Positions 1 to 8,140 of a stretch of 64,000 nt of DNA are shown piece after piece (position 1 is the first letter of the stretch; every line of letters begins with the position of its first letter). The notes beneath the pieces were generated by a model. It was not told the DNA's origin. It made no database searches and saw nothing but the letters and a program-made list of their open reading frames with translations. The stretch spans positions 248,001 to 312,000 of the forward strand of contig NZ_JACHEB010000004.1 of assembly GCF_014201335.1 (NCBI RefSeq). Direction: 5' to 3'. Origin of the DNA: Tunturiibacter gelidiferens. GTDB lineage: Bacteria > Acidobacteriota > Terriglobia > Terriglobales > Acidobacteriaceae. Both the position numbers and the translations under genes were made by a program.

Positions 1-1031
1 GGATTCTGCTGCCAGCCGAGGAGCATCCACAGGGCGTTGGGATGGTCGCGCATCAGGGCTTGCTGTACTTTTTTTGCGGCTTCGGCGACAGGGACATCGC
101 CGGCGGCGCCACCCTCCTGGAAGATTTCCATATCGTAAATTGCGGAGTCGCCGTAGAGAGCGTGCTGATGACGATAGAAGGACGCTGCGAGTTTGTCGAA
201 GTTTGGATCGCGTGGATCCAGCCAGCCTGGGCGGGTGAATCCGTTCCAATCTCCTTGCGTGATGACGTGAGCGCCGGGGTGAAGAGAGGCGAAGTCGGCG
301 GGGACGATACCGTAGTAGCCGGGGAGAACGGGAGTGATGCCGAGGCTGCGGAGTGAGGCGATGAGTTGTTGCGCGGAGCGGGATCGTTTCTCGAGAAGCT
401 CCATGGAGATGGTACCCTGGAAGCAACACATGTTGCCCATGAGCTGCCAGTTCTGATGTGCAGGCTGGACGATCCAGTTGCGGATGGCCTGGTCGGAGTA
501 GCCGGCGTCGCGGAAGGTCTGGTACAGGACGAGGTCCATGCCGCGCTCGATGAGGATGGCGTTGGTGCCGCTTAAGGCGAGGATGTCGATCTCATGTTGC
601 CAGCGCTGTTGGTCCCAGTAAGGTGCGGAGTAGCCGTCGACGTTCTCGTTGAGGGCGTAGCGCCAGGGGTAGAGGGCTGGCTTTTCGATTGGGGCGTCAG
701 GCGCGGGTAGCGTCAGGTTGGGAGCGCCGAGTTGAGAGCCGTTTGGAGAGATTTGTAGATGGGCGACGAACTTCAAATACCAGTTGACGCCGTATAAGAG
801 AGTGGGTTGGGTGGCTGCTTCGACGCGGATGTGGCCTTGGATGCCGGTGATGCGGAAGTAATCTTTGCGACCAGGCTTCGGAATAAGAGCCAGTTGAAAC
901 TGCGGTGCGAGATTCGGCATAAGACGTTGAAGGACCGCTTGGGCAGGTGCGGTTGGCGATTCGGCGCGCGTGGACGCTGTCACCAGACTGGCAGCGAGGA
1001 GCGGGATCGCGAAGAACTGCTTCGGGAGCAT
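1..1031 (-). CDS. GH89 alpha-N-acetylglucosaminidase (NAGLU-like), 3' end cut by the window
   Basis: Exo-glycosidase predicted to remove terminal alpha-linked N-acetylglucosamine from glycans in the periplasm or outside the cell. Reading left from the ATG at 1029-1031, the frame stays open to the window edge for about 343 codons. It begins with a signal peptide (MLPKQFFAIPLLAASLVTAS), followed by a GH89 N-terminal domain (LLYGVNWYLK) and the start of the TIM barrel (YPWRYALNENVDGYSAPYW, WQHEIDILALSGTNAILI, NWQLMGNM). The segment YDMEIFQEGG near residue 313 matches the place of the family's conserved catalytic glutamate. Coding sense comes from this translation; the plus-strand ORFs across it are shadows. 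No clear Shine-Dalgarno is visible before the ATG. The C-terminal half lies outside the window. Confidence 0.85.
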   Translation of the reverse strand, partial: MLPKQFFAIPLLAASLVTASTRAESPTAPAQAVLQRLMPNLAPQFQLALIPKPGRKDYFRITGIQGHIRVEAATQPTLLYGVNWYLKFVAHLQISPNGSQLGAPNLTLPAPDAPIEKPALYPWRYALNENVDGYSAPYWDQQRWQHEIDILALSGTNAILIERGMDLVLYQTFRDAGYSDQAIRNWIVQPAHQNWQLMGNMCCFQGTISMELLEKRSRSAQQLIASLRSLGITPVLPGYYGIVPADFASLHPGAHVITQGDWNGFTRPGWLDPRDPNFDKLAASFYRHQHALYGDSAIYDMEIFQEGGAAGDVPVAEAAKKVQQALMRDHPNALWMLLGWQQN

Positions 1032-1190
1032 GCACACCAATGTAGCGAAATTTGGAGGATAGCGCTCTGGAAGACTTTGAACGGGAGGAATCGGAAGTGT
1101 TGGTCTATTTGGTTTATCGCGTGTTGTAAGGGGGATGCAGGGCTTTGCTCGATGGAACCGCTTAGTATGGACAGGTGATTGGAGGTTGTT

Positions 1191-1295
1191 TTGAATTTTG
1201 CGAAAGAGATAAAGACGATTCCTACCGACAGCCATTTCCTGGTTCCGCTCTTTGTGCTTGTGTTGGGGATTACTCTGCTGGCGGTGTTGCATTAG
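1191..1295 (+). CDS. Possible 34-aa single-span membrane protein (TTG start)
   Basis: A short frame opens with TTG at 1191, with GGAGG 5 nt upstream, and encodes an N-terminal polar stretch (NFAKEIKTIPTDSH) followed by one hydrophobic helix (FLVPLFVLVLGITLLAVLH) ending at TAG. The composition is that of a small membrane protein rather than chance coding. It lies just upstream of a decayed transporter and may once have shared its transcript. The function is unknown. It is short enough to be a coincidence, hence the modest confidence. Confidence 0.35.
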   Translation: MNFAKEIKTIPTDSHFLVPLFVLVLGITLLAVLH

Positions 1296-1339
1296 TCGGT
1301 AAGTATGGCGGGTCTGAAGGGAAGCATCGAGGGAGTCGG

Positions 1340-1770
1340 ATGGCATTGGCGGTAGAGAAGACAGGAAAGATGGGCTTGTCGCTGCATGGCCTGGGTGCCG
1401 TCTGCGGGTTGTCGGCTGGGGTTTGGTTGGGAGCGGCCGAGGCTCCAACGAAGTTGGTGAATGCAGGGTTTTCGCCGTTTTGCGATCTCGTTGTGCATGG
1501 TTGCGGGAGTGCAGGCGGTACGGCCTGGACTATCAACGAACGATGATGGCACAGGCTGGAGAGGAGTTTGGCGGAAGGAAAGAGAGGCGTCGCTGGTGGG
1601 ATTACGTCATTGTTCTGACTGCGACTGCGGTCTTTGTCACGTTGGGAGCTAGAGCCGCGGTGCCCCCGCTGACAATGGACCTTCGTTGGGTCGTGATTCT
1701 GAGTGCGGTGTTGATTGCGAGTTTGGCGATGGGAGGCTGGAGCCTTTGGCGGAGGACGCGATTCAACTGA
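1340..1770 (+). pseudogene. Remnant of a RhaT/DMT-type sugar transporter (internal deletion and frameshifts)
   Basis: Two membrane-protein pieces sit in different frames. The first (from ATG 1340) reads HGLGAVCGLSAGVWLGAAEAPTKLVNAGFSPF. After a frame change near 1475 it would continue AISLCMVAGV, as in the first two helices of an L-rhamnose/proton symporter-like permease. The second piece, in the frame ending at 1770, reads RYGLDYQRTMMAQAGEEF, then two helices and the basic tail LWRRTRFN, which resembles the C-terminus of the same family. The middle of the protein (about 8 helices) is missing. The ATG at 1543 could still express the 75-aa C-terminal part (WWDYVIVLTATAVFVTLG...). The family assignment is from memory of related proteins and could not be checked by search. 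Confidence 0.4.
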
Positions 1771-2148
1771 GGGCTTACTTTTGCGATTAGATCTACAACA
1801 CTCTTTGGGGTGCTTGACGGAACGTGGCCGGCACTGAAGATGTTTCGTGGGTTATTGCTTCGAACTGTTGGTTTGGTTCTCAATCCTTGGATTAATGCGG
1901 GATATGACCGTGTGGTGCACACTGGAATGCCCATAGGATTTCACTCCTGTCGGCTTGCGGCTTAGATGTTCAGCACAACACCAGACGTACGAAATAGAGA
2001 TAGACACGAACGATTACAAAGCTGATGATTTTGGGGGCAGGCGATTTACAAGGTAGCTCGCGGGCACATTGGCTAGTTGCGGGTCATGCGTTTTGGCTCG
2101 TTTCGACTCCGATCTAGTTTTTGAATCAGAGGGTGAGAAAAAGACGTT
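1771..2148. other. 378-bp gene-free stretch upstream of the CRTAC1 gene
   Basis: No convincing frame on either strand. The stretch presumably carries the promoter of the plus-strand cluster that starts at 2149. The immediate leader (GGGTGAGAAAAAGACGTT before the ATG) has only a weak Shine-Dalgarno. No strong hairpin or repeat was seen. Confidence 0.5.
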
Positions 2149-4065
2149 ATGAAAGATCTTCGAAAAATAATTCTCCTGGGTGCGTTGGTGGGCGAGGTCT
2201 TTGCGGGACCATTTGGAGCGGCGCAGGAGAGAGCTAAACCAAGCCCGGCTCCGGATCTGCCTGCCCCAACTGTGCCCAAGAGCGGATCTGCGACGGCGGG
2301 CGTATTCGCTGCCGTAAAGGATTCGGAGTTGCGCCCGATCACTGCGGGAGGATTTGTTAAAGACGGGCCGGTGATCTTCAAAGATGTTGCGAAACAAGCT
2401 GGTCTGACTGGCTGGCATCACGTGATGGGAACGCCGGAAAAGAAGTACATTCTGGAGACGACCGGATCGGGTGTCGCGTTACTGGACTATGACAATGACG
2501 GCTGGCTCGATATCTACCTGGTGAACGGTTCTACCTATGATGCGATGAAGGGAACGGCGGATCCGCCACATGCTGCGCTGTTTCATAACAACCACGATGG
2601 AACATTTACCGATGTTTCCGTCAAGGCCGGAGTGACAAACGATCGTTGGGGGTATGGCGTCGCGGTGGGAGATTACGACAACGATGGCTGGCCGGATATC
2701 TATGTCTCCAACTTCGGCAAGAATCGGCTGTATCACAACAACCACGACGGAACGTTCACTGACGTAGCGGAAAAGGCAGGAGTCACGCTGGGGAATTGGT
2801 CTACCGGAGCGACGTTTGGAGACTACGACGGGGACGGTCGGCTCGACCTCTTTGTTCCCGGGTATGTTCACTACGACATCAGCCATCCGCCCGATCCTGG
2901 CACGGAGGCTGTTGGAATGAGCTACTGCCAATTTCGTGGTGTGAATACTTTGTGCGGCCCGCGTGGGTTACAAGGGGAGGGCGATCATCTCTTTCACAAC
3001 AACGGCGATGGGACGTTTACCGATGTGAGTGAGAAGGCTGGTGTGTCAGATAAAGCTCGCTATTACGGCTTTACGGCGGTGTTTGTTGATATCAATAACG
3101 ATGGCAAAGTCGATCTCGTAGTTACCGACGATTCGTCGCCGAACTATCTCTATATGAATAATGGAGATGGAACCTTTGAAGATGCCAGCTACTACTCTGG
3201 CTTCGCATTGAACCAACAGGGACGGGATCAGGCCGGCATGGGCCTGGCGGTTGGTGACTATCTTAACAATGGATGGATCGATCTCTACACTGGAACATTT
3301 TCTGATGATTACAAACCTCTATTTAGAAATGGCGGGGATCAGGGATTTACGGAGATAAGCCCGGAGATGGGTATCGCGGAGGTCACTTATCCCTTTTTGA
3401 CTTGGGCGACTGAATTTATCGACTACGACAATGATGGCTGGAAGGATATTTTTCTGGTCAACGGGCATGTCTATCCGCAGGTTGACAAGTACGACTGGGG
3501 AACCTCCTACGCGCAGCGTCCGCTCCTGTTTCATAACATCGACAAGGGAAAGAAGTTTGAGGTGATTCCTGCGGTGATTGGAAGCGGGTTGGCAGAGGTG
3601 ATTCCGGGACGGGGAGCCGCGTTCGGAGACCTGTTCAACGACGGTAAGGTGGACGTTGTCATCAATTCGATGGACCACGTGCCTTCGCTGATGAGGAACG
3701 TCAATCCGGATAACCATCACTGGGTTGGATTGAAGTTGATCGGAGGTCCAAAGAGTCCGCGAGATGCTGTGGGCGCTGCTGTCTACCTAACGGCGGGCGG
3801 GATCCGTCAACGAGCTGACGTTCTAAGTGGTGGCAGCTATGAGTCTTCCAACGATCAGCGACCGCACTTCGGGATTGGCGATGCGACCAAGGTGGATGCC
3901 GTTGAGATTCATTGGCCTAGCGGATTGGTGGAACAGATAGTCATCCCATCGGTTGACCGATTTTTCACGATTCAGGAGGGGAAGGGTGTTGTGCCCGGCC
4001 CTCCGGACGGGAAGGGCGAAACCGGCCATAGAAATCAGCAGACAAAGGGTGCTCTAGATAAGTAG
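2149..4065 (+). CDS. CRTAC1/UnbV family secreted FG-GAP repeat protein with ASPIC domain
   Basis: Predicted exported beta-propeller protein of 638 aa. An N-terminal signal peptide (about residues 1-25) is followed by at least seven FG-GAP/VCBS blades whose calcium-type loops are plain to see: DYDNDGWLDIY near 113, DYDNDGWPDIY near 175, DYDGDGRLDLF near 224, DINNDGKVDLV near 313, DYLNNGWIDLY near 369, DYDNDGWKDIF near 424 and DLFNDGKVDVV near 493. The C-terminal part (about 527-605, GAAVYLTAGG, SGGSYESSNDQRPHFGIG, IHWPSG) is an ASPIC/UnbV domain. Such proteins are typically extracellular or periplasmic, and their biochemical role is poorly known. The multiheme cytochrome gene begins 63 bp downstream on the same strand, which suggests a shared transcript and compartment. 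Confidence 0.88.
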   Translation: MKDLRKIILLGALVGEVFAGPFGAAQERAKPSPAPDLPAPTVPKSGSATAGVFAAVKDSELRPITAGGFVKDGPVIFKDVAKQAGLTGWHHVMGTPEKKYILETTGSGVALLDYDNDGWLDIYLVNGSTYDAMKGTADPPHAALFHNNHDGTFTDVSVKAGVTNDRWGYGVAVGDYDNDGWPDIYVSNFGKNRLYHNNHDGTFTDVAEKAGVTLGNWSTGATFGDYDGDGRLDLFVPGYVHYDISHPPDPGTEAVGMSYCQFRGVNTLCGPRGLQGEGDHLFHNNGDGTFTDVSEKAGVSDKARYYGFTAVFVDINNDGKVDLVVTDDSSPNYLYMNNGDGTFEDASYYSGFALNQQGRDQAGMGLAVGDYLNNGWIDLYTGTFSDDYKPLFRNGGDQGFTEISPEMGIAEVTYPFLTWATEFIDYDNDGWKDIFLVNGHVYPQVDKYDWGTSYAQRPLLFHNIDKGKKFEVIPAVIGSGLAEVIPGRGAAFGDLFNDGKVDVVINSMDHVPSLMRNVNPDNHHWVGLKLIGGPKSPRDAVGAAVYLTAGGIRQRADVLSGGSYESSNDQRPHFGIGDATKVDAVEIHWPSGLVEQIVIPSVDRFFTIQEGKGVVPGPPDGKGETGHRNQQTKGALDK

Positions 4066-4128
4066 AATTCGGATCAACCTTTCGCACCTACTTAGTTCGT
4101 AAGCCGACGAAAGGAAGGCTGGGAATCG

Positions 4129-6429
4129 ATGCTGATGTTTTCGAAGTGGGCCAAGACGCGGAGGGAGTGGGTGGTCGGGAATCGACGGCGCCTCGCTGTC
4201 GTAAGGGTAACGTACGTCTCTCTGGTTTGCGTGCTGCTGGCGGCGAGTGTGTTTGCCTTTCTTCCTCGAATTCAGGCGCACTCAGATAAAAGTGAGACGC
4301 AGCAAACGATCGCAGATGAAGCTGCTGTTCGTAAGGAGTATGCGGACAAGGTTAGTAAGACCTACAACTTTGCCTTCGGGAAAGGGAACATTTCAACGCC
4401 AGGAAACGCTGCAGTACAGGGAGACACTTTCCTGGAGCCCGATGCGTTTCCTACGGCCGACTACTGCGGCCATTGTCATAAAGAGGCGTACCACCAGTGG
4501 AGACAATCGTTACATTCCAACTCATTTCGTACGCCGTTTTATCGGACAAGCGTCAATATCCTTATCAGAACTAAAGGAATTGAGTTTTCACGCCACTGCG
4601 ACAGCTGTCACAATCCGATTGCGGTGCTCGGCGGGGGACTGACGCAGAGTTCGATCGTGGATCGCAAGTTCGATCAGGATGGATTGACTTGCACTACGTG
4701 CCATTCGGTGCAGAAACTGCAGTCGACGCTTGGCAACGGCGGCTATGTTATGGGTGTACCTGCCGTCCTGGTCGACGAAAACGGCACACGCATTCCGGGG
4801 TTGGTACCTGATTCAGAGATTTTGGCGCACCTTGATCGGCACTCGAAGGCTGTGATGCAAACCTTCTACCGGACGCCCGAGTTTTGCTCCGCATGCCATA
4901 AGGCTAACTTGCCCAACCCGCTTAACGATTACAAGTTTATTCGCGCGTTCACGGCGTACGACGAGTGGCAGAACTCTAAGTTCTCGCAACGAAATCCGCT
5001 CACTTTTTATCAAGCCGATTTCACCAGCTGCCAAGGTTGTCACATGAAGCGCGCGTCGAATGCGCTGCCGGAGCCTGGCGCAAAGAACGGTACCTTCGCC
5101 TCGCACCGCTGGGCCGCAGGCAACACTGCTGTTCCTTTCTACTATGGGTTTGATGAGCAGCTAGAGAAGACAGTCGAATTCTTGAAGACGGGAAACTATC
5201 TGAATGTCGATCTGTTCGGAATTCGTAAGTCGAACGATGACAAGTTGATCGCACCCTTAGGTTCGACTGCGTTCACTCTTGCGCCGGGTGAAGTCGTGCA
5301 GGCGATGGCGGTGATTCAAAACAAGAACATCGGTCATTCGCTAATTCCAGAGGTGCGCGACCTGTATGAGGCCTGGGTGGAGTTTGTAGTCACCGACTCT
5401 AATGGCAAGGAGATCTATCACAGCGGCTTCATCAAACCAGATGGAAAGCTGGACGAACGGGCACACAGCTTTACGAATCGTCCGGTCAACACGGACGGAG
5501 TGTTCGTCGACAATCACAAGGTATGGACGATCCATTCTGTTGCTTATGACAACAGCATTCAGGCAGGCAGGTCTACCCTCATTCGCTATGAGTTTCGCGT
5601 TCCTTCGGATGCGAAGGGAACACTAACGATGACTGCGAAGGTTAACTATCGACATCTTCGTCAGAGCTATCTCAACAACGTTTTCGGCGAGGATCACGTT
5701 GCATACCCGATTGTTGAGTTGGCTTCACGATCCCGGACACTCAATCTTGGGGAAAATCCCGTGAGCGCACCCGATCCGAAAGATAATGCTGACTGGATGC
5801 GTTGGAATAACCTTGGTATTTCCTATCTCGATCAATTGCAGTATAGCGATGCGATCCAGGCCTTTTCCCAGGTCGTTAAGTTGCGGCCGGACTATGCAGA
5901 CGGCTACACCAATATTGGCCTTACGAATATTGAATGGGAGAAATATGCTTCGGCTCGCGGAGGTCTTGAAAAAGCTCTGGAGCTAAACCCCAATAACGCG
6001 CGGGCTCTTTATTACCTCGCGTTAGTGGAGCGACGGGCAGGAAATTCCGACGCTGAAGTAGAAGATTTGAAGAAGGTTTTAGCACAATATCCTCAATCAC
6101 GGGACGCTCGTCGAGAGCTCGGGATCTCTTACTATCAACAACGCAAGCCTCAGGAGGCAATGGAGCAGTTTGAGGCATTGCAGGCAATCGACCCGGACGA
6201 CCTGGCGGCGCATTACAATCTCGCGCTACTGTACCGTCGTGCCGGAATGAAGGAGAAGGCCAAGGAACAATCCGCGAAGTTTGTCACGAAAAAGATTGAT
6301 CCTGGTGCTCCCACTTACTCACTTGATTTTCTCCGCAAGCATCCGGAGATCTCGATCGAAAGTTCGCCCTGGCACGTGCACAGGGACGCGCCGCATGCCG
6401 AGGCTGTTGTTGCCGGCGGAGAGCACTAA
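4129..6429 (+). CDS. Pentaheme cytochrome c with C-terminal TPR domain
   Basis: A 766-aa membrane-anchored redox protein. One hydrophobic segment near residues 24-44 (TYVSLVCVLLAASVFAFLP) acts as signal or anchor. Five CxxCH heme c sites follow: CGHCH 113, CDSCH 157, CTTCH 188, CSACH 253 and CQGCH 301, so the heme domain should face the periplasm. A beta-rich middle region (about 340-540) precedes four or five TPR units from about residue 554 to 740 (DWMRWNNLGISYLDQLQYSDAIQAF...). Family knowledge suggests electron transfer or a cytochrome c554-like reaction; the substrate cannot be told. The fusion of hemes to TPRs, and the neighbours (UnbV propeller upstream, TPR protein downstream), suggest a multi-protein periplasmic complex. 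Confidence 0.85.
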   Translation: MLMFSKWAKTRREWVVGNRRRLAVVRVTYVSLVCVLLAASVFAFLPRIQAHSDKSETQQTIADEAAVRKEYADKVSKTYNFAFGKGNISTPGNAAVQGDTFLEPDAFPTADYCGHCHKEAYHQWRQSLHSNSFRTPFYRTSVNILIRTKGIEFSRHCDSCHNPIAVLGGGLTQSSIVDRKFDQDGLTCTTCHSVQKLQSTLGNGGYVMGVPAVLVDENGTRIPGLVPDSEILAHLDRHSKAVMQTFYRTPEFCSACHKANLPNPLNDYKFIRAFTAYDEWQNSKFSQRNPLTFYQADFTSCQGCHMKRASNALPEPGAKNGTFASHRWAAGNTAVPFYYGFDEQLEKTVEFLKTGNYLNVDLFGIRKSNDDKLIAPLGSTAFTLAPGEVVQAMAVIQNKNIGHSLIPEVRDLYEAWVEFVVTDSNGKEIYHSGFIKPDGKLDERAHSFTNRPVNTDGVFVDNHKVWTIHSVAYDNSIQAGRSTLIRYEFRVPSDAKGTLTMTAKVNYRHLRQSYLNNVFGEDHVAYPIVELASRSRTLNLGENPVSAPDPKDNADWMRWNNLGISYLDQLQYSDAIQAFSQVVKLRPDYADGYTNIGLTNIEWEKYASARGGLEKALELNPNNARALYYLALVERRAGNSDAEVEDLKKVLAQYPQSRDARRELGISYYQQRKPQEAMEQFEALQAIDPDDLAAHYNLALLYRRAGMKEKAKEQSAKFVTKKIDPGAPTYSLDFLRKHPEISIESSPWHVHRDAPHAEAVVAGGEH

Positions 6430-6505
6430 GGCATGGCTCGGCACAGAAGCGCTCTACGATAAGATACGTTCTCAACGGGTGGGAGTAGCGGTGAGTGGAG
6501 AAGTC

Positions 6506-7015
6506 GTGAGCAAAAAGTGTTGGATGGCAGTTGTGTTTTCGGTGATAGTCGGAACGTTCGTCTCGCCGCCGCGATGTATGGCTGAAGTGCAGTGTCCATG
6601 GTTGAATGCCGCAACGGCTGCCGGAGTTTTGGGTGGTGAAGTCCAGGCGAACGCCACTCCTCTGACCCCGCAAGGCGATACCACCTGTGAATTCAAACGC
6701 ACAGATCACTCTGCTGTTTATGCGTTGACGATCGCCGTGCATACGATGGCTGTCCCCTCGAAGGACTTTGCCACGTACTTGACTCGATGTAGCGGTACTC
6801 AGGTCTCTCTGAAGGCAATTGGCAATGAGGCGATTCAGTGTGTTCCGAGTAATGGCTCGAGCAATGGAGGGGAGCAGATCATCGGCCGGGTACGAGACCG
6901 GGCGTTTGTCATTGATCTCAAGAGAAGCTCAACCAGGCAGCCTATCTCGAGCGCGAACGGCTTGAGTGAGGAGGCGAGAAATGTGGCCGAACAAGTAGCC
7001 GGAGCGCTCTTTTAG
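6506..7015 (+). CDS. Secreted protein of unknown function, 169 aa
   Basis: The frame is open further upstream inside the cytochrome gene, but the GTG at 6506 has GGAGAAG just before it and gives a clean signal peptide (SKKCWMAVVFSVIVGTFVSPPRCMAEV). The mature part begins QCPWLNAATAAGVLGGEV and has four cysteines (CPWLN, TTCEFKR, TRCSG, IQCVP), which could form disulfides in the periplasm. I do not recognise the family. It sits 76 bp after the pentaheme cytochrome gene and 2 bp before the TPR gene, so it is probably in the same operon. The GTG at 6491 is an alternative start. Confidence 0.7.
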   Translation: MSKKCWMAVVFSVIVGTFVSPPRCMAEVQCPWLNAATAAGVLGGEVQANATPLTPQGDTTCEFKRTDHSAVYALTIAVHTMAVPSKDFATYLTRCSGTQVSLKAIGNEAIQCVPSNGSSNGGEQIIGRVRDRAFVIDLKRSSTRQPISSANGLSEEARNVAEQVAGALF

Positions 7016-7017
7016 AC

Positions 7018-8103
7018 ATGTCGCCTATCGCTTGTCGTTCTGACGTCTACCTTAGATTGATGAAGGTTTGCTTTTCCTGCTATGTGGGAATGGTTTCCAT
7101 CGTTCATTCGAACGCTCAGCAGAACCCTGGCACAAACGGATTAGAGAGTTCAACGCGCTCTGCCGAGAGTAGTGGTCCGATAGAGGAGACGCAGCGGCTG
7201 ATCTCTCGTGGTCAGTTGAGTGAAGCGGAGACACGGCTAGATGCGTTGGCTAGTCAGCAGCCGGAACCAGCGGGAGTAGAGCGTATGCGCGGGATGATTC
7301 ACTACCAGCGCAATGAATTTGCAGCCGCGAATTCGGCCTTTGAAAAAGCGATCGTACAAGATCCTAAAGATCTGCAAGCAACGCAGATGCGTGGCGTGAC
7401 GCTCTATCGGATGGGACAGCCGGCAGCGGCAATTCCTCTTCTTGAACGTGCGAATACTCCCATCGCAAGCGAGAACGCCGATGGAACCTATGTTTTGGCG
7501 GTCTGTTATCTCGATGTCCATCGTTATGACGACGCGCGCCGCATCTTTGCTCAACAGTACAAGCTCCCAGCCGACTCGGCTGCATCGTATTTGTTCATGG
7601 GACGTATGCTGCTCCGCCGCAACTATCCGGTCGAGTCCGAGAAGATGACACGCAAAGCGCTCGAACTTGAACCGAAGTTGCCTCTGGCGCATCTGTTGCT
7701 GGGACAGCTTGCACTATCGCGGTCGCAGGCGGCTGAAGCTGTTGTCGAGTTTGAAGCCGAACGAAAGATCAATCCGATGGACGGAGAAGTTTATGAACGT
7801 CTGGGAGATTCCTACTTGCGAGCATTACGATATGAAGATGCCCAGCAGGCTTTGAACTGTGCCCTTCTCTTGGAGCCGAATTCAACTGCGCCATATATCC
7901 TGCTGGGGCAGGTTTTGTTGAAGCGCGACGATGCTTTGACGGCGCTTAATTATCTGTTGCGTGCAGAGCGCATGGATTCAAATAACCATCTCACTCATCT
8001 GCTGCTTGGTCAGGCTTATCGTGCTTTAGGACGCAAAGAAGACGCGACGCGTGAATACAAAAGCGCGGAGAGCATCCAGAACTCTGTCGAAAATCCAAAA
8101 TAG
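7018..8103 (+). CDS. TPR-repeat periplasmic protein
   Basis: A 361-aa protein made almost entirely of tetratricopeptide repeats from about residue 55 onward (for example YQRNEFAAANSAFEKAIVQD, YRMGQPAAAIPLLERA, YLDVHRYDDARRIFAQQ, YEDAQQALNCALLLEPNS, LGRKEDATREYKSAES). The N-terminus has a hydrophobic stretch around MKVCFSCYVGMVSIVHSNAQQ; translation may begin at 7018 or at the ATG of that stretch (7060). TPRs are protein-binding scaffolds, and no enzymatic domain is present. It begins 2 bp after the previous gene and is the last gene of the plus-strand cluster, so it likely works with the UnbV and cytochrome proteins. It converges on the TonB receptor gene. Confidence 0.8.
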   Translation: MSPIACRSDVYLRLMKVCFSCYVGMVSIVHSNAQQNPGTNGLESSTRSAESSGPIEETQRLISRGQLSEAETRLDALASQQPEPAGVERMRGMIHYQRNEFAAANSAFEKAIVQDPKDLQATQMRGVTLYRMGQPAAAIPLLERANTPIASENADGTYVLAVCYLDVHRYDDARRIFAQQYKLPADSAASYLFMGRMLLRRNYPVESEKMTRKALELEPKLPLAHLLLGQLALSRSQAAEAVVEFEAERKINPMDGEVYERLGDSYLRALRYEDAQQALNCALLLEPNSTAPYILLGQVLLKRDDALTALNYLLRAERMDSNNHLTHLLLGQAYRALGRKEDATREYKSAESIQNSVENPK

Positions 8104-8140
8104 CTTTGGCGTCATACAACGCAGAGCAAAGGACGCCTGA

